Positions 6,851 through 8,715 of a DNA stretch of 8,715 nt are shown in pieces. The position numbers were made by a program, and so were the translations under genes. Each line of letters starts with the position of its first letter. Position 1 is the first letter of the stretch. The notes beneath the pieces are model-generated. The model ran no database searches. It worked only from the letters and a program-made list of their open reading frames with translations, and had not been told where the DNA came from. Source of the stretch: Alphaproteobacteria bacterium (GTDB lineage: Bacteria > Pseudomonadota > Alphaproteobacteria > Rhodobacterales > Rhodobacteraceae); assembly GCA_030830465.1 (NCBI GenBank), contig JAURMY010000058.1, forward strand, positions 1 to 8,715, given 5' to 3'.

Positions 6851-8269
6851 TTGAAACAACCATATACCTTGTTCGGGGCGGCCGCCCTATCGACCGGCCT
6901 GGCGCTGGGCCTAACAATGGTGCCGCCGGCGGCCTTTGCACAATCCTCAGAAGTCATCGTCAAGCAATACGAAACCGGCGGCGTCTATGAAGGCACATTC
7001 AAGGACGGCAAACAGCACGGCACCGGAACCTACCGCTTGCCCAATGGATATGAATATACCGGCGACTGGTTTGAAGGCGAAATCCGCGGCAAGGGCGTGG
7101 CGCATTTTCCGAACGGATCGGTCTATGAAGGTGATTTCGCCGCGGGCAAGCCAGAGGGCACGGGGAAGATCACTTTCGCTGACGGCGGCACCTACGAAGG
7201 CGGCTGGGTTGACGGCAAGATTTCCGGCAAGGGCATCGCCCGCTATGCCAATGGCGTAACCTATGAAGGTGAATTCAAGAACGCCCTGCACGACGGCAAG
7301 GGCGTGATGACCAGCCCGAACGGGTACAAATACGACGGCGAATGGAAAAACGGCATCAAGGACGGTGTCGGCACCATCACCTATCCCGACGGCGCGGTCT
7401 ATGCCGGCGCTATTGTCAACGGCGTGCGTGAAGGTCAGGGCGAACTGAAAATGCCCGATGGGCTGGCCTATAAAGGGGCCTGGAAGAACGGGCAGATCAA
7501 CGGCCTTGGCATCCTGACCCAGGCCAATGGCGACGTATACGAGGGCCTTCTGGTCAACGGCCAGCGCCACGGCACCGGTATCGTGCGGTACAAGAACGGC
7601 GATATATATGAGGGCGGTTTCGTCAATGACAAACGCGAAGGCAAGGGCCTGTTCACCGGAAAAGACGGCTATGTCTACGACGGCGACTGGGTGCAGGGCC
7701 GCATTGAAGGGAACGGCAAGGTCACCTACCCCGACAAATCCGTTTACACCGGCAGTTTCGTGAACGATCTGGCAGACGGTCAGGGCGCGATCACCTATGC
7801 CGACGGGTCTTCCTATGAAGGCCAGTGGGTCAAGGGGGTGATCGAAGGCAAAGGTGTCGCCAAATACGCGAACGGTCTGGTCTATGAGGGCGAATTCAAG
7901 AATGCCAAGAACGACGGCATGGGCACCATGACCTATGGCGACGGCTATAAATACACCGGCCAGTGGAACGACGGCCTGCGTCAAGGCATGGGTGTTGCCA
8001 CCTATGCCGATGGCACAGTCTATGACGGCGAGTTCAAATTGGGCCAGCGCGCCGGGCAAGGCACCATCACGATGCCGGATGGTTTCCGCTACGAAGGCCA
8101 GTGGAAAAACGGCGAGATCGACGGCGACGGCACCGCCACATATGCCAACGGCGACGTTTACACCGGATCCTTCATTCAGGGCAAACGCCAGGGCACAGGT
8201 AAGATGACCTATGCCAGCGGCGAGGTCAAAGAAGGCACCTGGAAAGACGGGCGTCTGGTCGAACAATAA
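6851..8269 (+). CDS. Secreted MORN-repeat protein, 18 tandem repeats
   Basis: The 472-residue product has a signal peptide (hydrophobic stretch about 7-30, cleavage likely at AFA-QS after residue 30), then 18 uninterrupted 23-residue MORN repeats at 44-457 and a half repeat to the end. The core pattern is Y-x-G-x-F/W-x-x-G...G-x-G...N/D-G. There is no other domain, so the mature periplasmic or exported protein is essentially one long MORN beta-sheet; MORN arrays commonly act as scaffolds or in lipid/protein contact, but no role can be assigned here. The start is uncertain: TTG 6851 puts the signal peptide at the N-terminus and has GGGA 6 bases upstream, whereas GTG 6740 adds 37 residues of low-complexity, arginine-rich sequence with several rare codons (AGG, CTA, CGA) unlike the rest. 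It is followed by a strong hairpin. Confidence 0.9.
   Translation: MKQPYTLFGAAALSTGLALGLTMVPPAAFAQSSEVIVKQYETGGVYEGTFKDGKQHGTGTYRLPNGYEYTGDWFEGEIRGKGVAHFPNGSVYEGDFAAGKPEGTGKITFADGGTYEGGWVDGKISGKGIARYANGVTYEGEFKNALHDGKGVMTSPNGYKYDGEWKNGIKDGVGTITYPDGAVYAGAIVNGVREGQGELKMPDGLAYKGAWKNGQINGLGILTQANGDVYEGLLVNGQRHGTGIVRYKNGDIYEGGFVNDKREGKGLFTGKDGYVYDGDWVQGRIEGNGKVTYPDKSVYTGSFVNDLADGQGAITYADGSSYEGQWVKGVIEGKGVAKYANGLVYEGEFKNAKNDGMGTMTYGDGYKYTGQWNDGLRQGMGVATYADGTVYDGEFKLGQRAGQGTITMPDGFRYEGQWKNGEIDGDGTATYANGDVYTGSFIQGKRQGTGKMTYASGEVKEGTWKDGRLVEQ
6980..8221 (+). repeat. MORN array: two tandem nine-repeat blocks of 621 bases
   Basis: Eighteen 69-base units encode the MORN repeats. Units 1-9 (6980-7600) and 10-18 (7601-8221) align unit by unit: repeat 4 with 13 (both G-K-G then YANG), 5 with 14 (both YEGEFKNA), 8 with 17 and 9 with 18. 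Counted by hand, 107 of 207 residues agree between blocks. GAATTCAAGAA occurs at 7271 and again at 7892, exactly 621 bases apart. This points to an old duplication of a nine-repeat block. Confidence 0.8.
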
Positions 8270-8302
8270 CCCCCGCCCGGAAGAACCGAACGGGGGCTTT
8301 AT
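8270..8302. terminator. Terminator after the MORN gene, probably bidirectional
   Basis: CCCCCG (8270-8275) pairs with CGGGGG (8291-8296), and an inner CGG/CCG pair (8278-8280 with 8286-8288) closes a small AAGAA loop. On the plus strand CTTTAT follows; on the minus strand TTATT follows. It begins at the last base of neither gene but directly after the MORN stop codon and lies between two convergent genes, so it may serve both. The T-runs are short. Confidence 0.7.
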
Positions 8303-8325
8303 CGTCCAGAGACGGAAGTTTCGCT

Positions 8326-8661
8326 TTAATTGTGAACGTACATCTTGACCGAACTGCCCTTTTGAATCTGGTAGTCGGTTCGCACGCGATAGATATTGCC
8401 CTCAAGCCGGATCCGCGCTTCAAAATATTCGATGCCGCCATCCACGTTCACCACATGGCACTGGGTTTCATAGCGATATCCGACAACCTTGTTCTGATTG
8501 CTGTTGGCACCGGCAATCGCACCGATCACAGCACCCGTACCGGCACCTTTTTTGTTGCCTGTGGCGATCTGGCCAACCACGCTGCCGATAATCGCTCCGG
8601 CCACGATATTGCCGGCCTGCTGGTTCGGGTCATTCTGGCTGTAGACAGGAACCTTTACTTT
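8326..8661 (-). CDS. Glycine-zipper (2TM domain) protein, main part, cut off from its N-terminus by a frameshift
   Basis: This frame encodes a glycine-zipper segment, NIVAGAIIGSVVGQ then GAGTGAVIGAIAGA, with G-x3-G spacing as in the membrane-associated glycine zipper 2TM / Rickettsia 17-kDa antigen-like proteins. A soluble C-terminal domain follows (YRYETQCHVVNVDGG, then a tail ending in VKMYVHN). Likely an envelope protein of unknown role. The first possible start is GTG 8604, inside the glycine zipper, which makes no sense for a complete gene. Coding-like sequence (VKVPVYSQNDPNQQAG) continues upstream in the same frame to a TGA at 8664-8662 with no ATG, GTG or TTG between. The N-terminal part is found one frame away and is listed next. 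The two parts would join if one A were added to the A4 run. Confidence 0.75.
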   Translation of the reverse strand, partial: KVKVPVYSQNDPNQQAGNIVAGAIIGSVVGQIATGNKKGAGTGAVIGAIAGANSNQNKVVGYRYETQCHVVNVDGGIEYFEARIRLEGNIYRVRTDYQIQKGSSVKMYVHN

Positions 8662-8714
8662 TCAAAGACTCCTTTCTGGCGGGACTCGCTATAAATGGGA
8701 TCGCTGTCCCGCAC
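8655..8714 (-). pseudogene. N-terminal part of the glycine-zipper gene in the shifted frame, partial at window edge
   Basis: Reading leftward from 8714 the frame gives 19 residues, VRDSDPIYSESRQKGVFEK, then TAA at 8657-8655. Joined by one extra base to the other frame it runs on as FEKVKVPVYSQNDP, giving a repeated x-P-(I/V)-Y-S style that suggests one continuous original protein. The rest of the N-terminus, presumably with a signal peptide, is beyond the right edge. The break is at the A4 run (TTTT at 8659-8662 on the plus strand), a place prone to both mutation and sequencing error. Confidence 0.5.
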
Positions 8715-8715
8715 A

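Noticed and set aside
6672..6941. N-terminal extension of the nadE frame to 6941
   Set aside because: The ATG at 6671 has an AGGAG ribosome site and begins the glutaminase domain directly; the extension carries no recognisable domain and is antisense to the MORN signal peptide.
6947..8266. A 439-codon open frame antisense to the MORN gene
   Set aside because: It mirrors the 23-residue periodicity of the MORN repeats and is kept open by the regular GC-rich codon pattern; it has no domain or ribosome site of its own.

Overview
The window looks like chromosomal DNA of a GC-rich alphaproteobacterium, most likely of the Rhodobacterales (Roseobacter/Rhodobacter group). The grounds are the composition, the mix of gene families (DUF1989, DUF900 lipoprotein hydrolase, DUF3237, SoxR, long glutamine-dependent NadE) and the short gene spacing. 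This is inference from gene content, not a database match. No tRNA, rRNA, insertion sequence, phage gene or CRISPR array was seen, and no stretch longer than about 200 bases lacks a gene.

Layout. A truncated SDR/NAD-dependent epimerase enters from the left (1-660, +) and converges on a DUF1989 (urea carboxylase-associated/carboxyguanidine deiminase-like) gene (739-1599, -). Divergent from that, a predicted lipoprotein alpha/beta hydrolase of the DUF900 family (1696-2838, +) is followed 40 bases later by apt, adenine phosphoribosyltransferase (2879-3418, +). After a 203-base gap that contains a leftward-facing terminator-like hairpin comes a DUF3237 gene (3622-4080, +). Its 3' end overlaps that of a VOC/glyoxalase-fold gene (4065-4460, -). 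Divergent from the VOC gene is soxR (4529-4984, +). soxR converges on nadE (5013-6671, -), and divergent from nadE is a secreted 18-repeat MORN protein (6851-8269, +). A bidirectional-looking terminator separates it from a frameshifted glycine-zipper gene (8326 to right edge, -).

How the parts work together. The clearest regulatory unit is soxR plus the VOC gene. Their 68-base gap holds a promoter facing the VOC gene with -35 and -10 hexamers 19 bases apart and a sox-box-like dyad between them, closely resembling the E. coli soxS promoter. The VOC gene is therefore a predicted redox-stress target of SoxR. Because it overlaps the convergent DUF3237 gene, and the first terminator-like structure I found downstream on its strand lies beyond the far end of DUF3237, the SoxR-induced transcript may be antisense to all of DUF3237. 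The MORN gene is the other notable object: its 18 repeats are two tandem copies of a nine-repeat block. I did not find convincing evidence for an entirely new multi-gene system; the antisense arrangement and the duplicated MORN block are the best candidates for follow-up.
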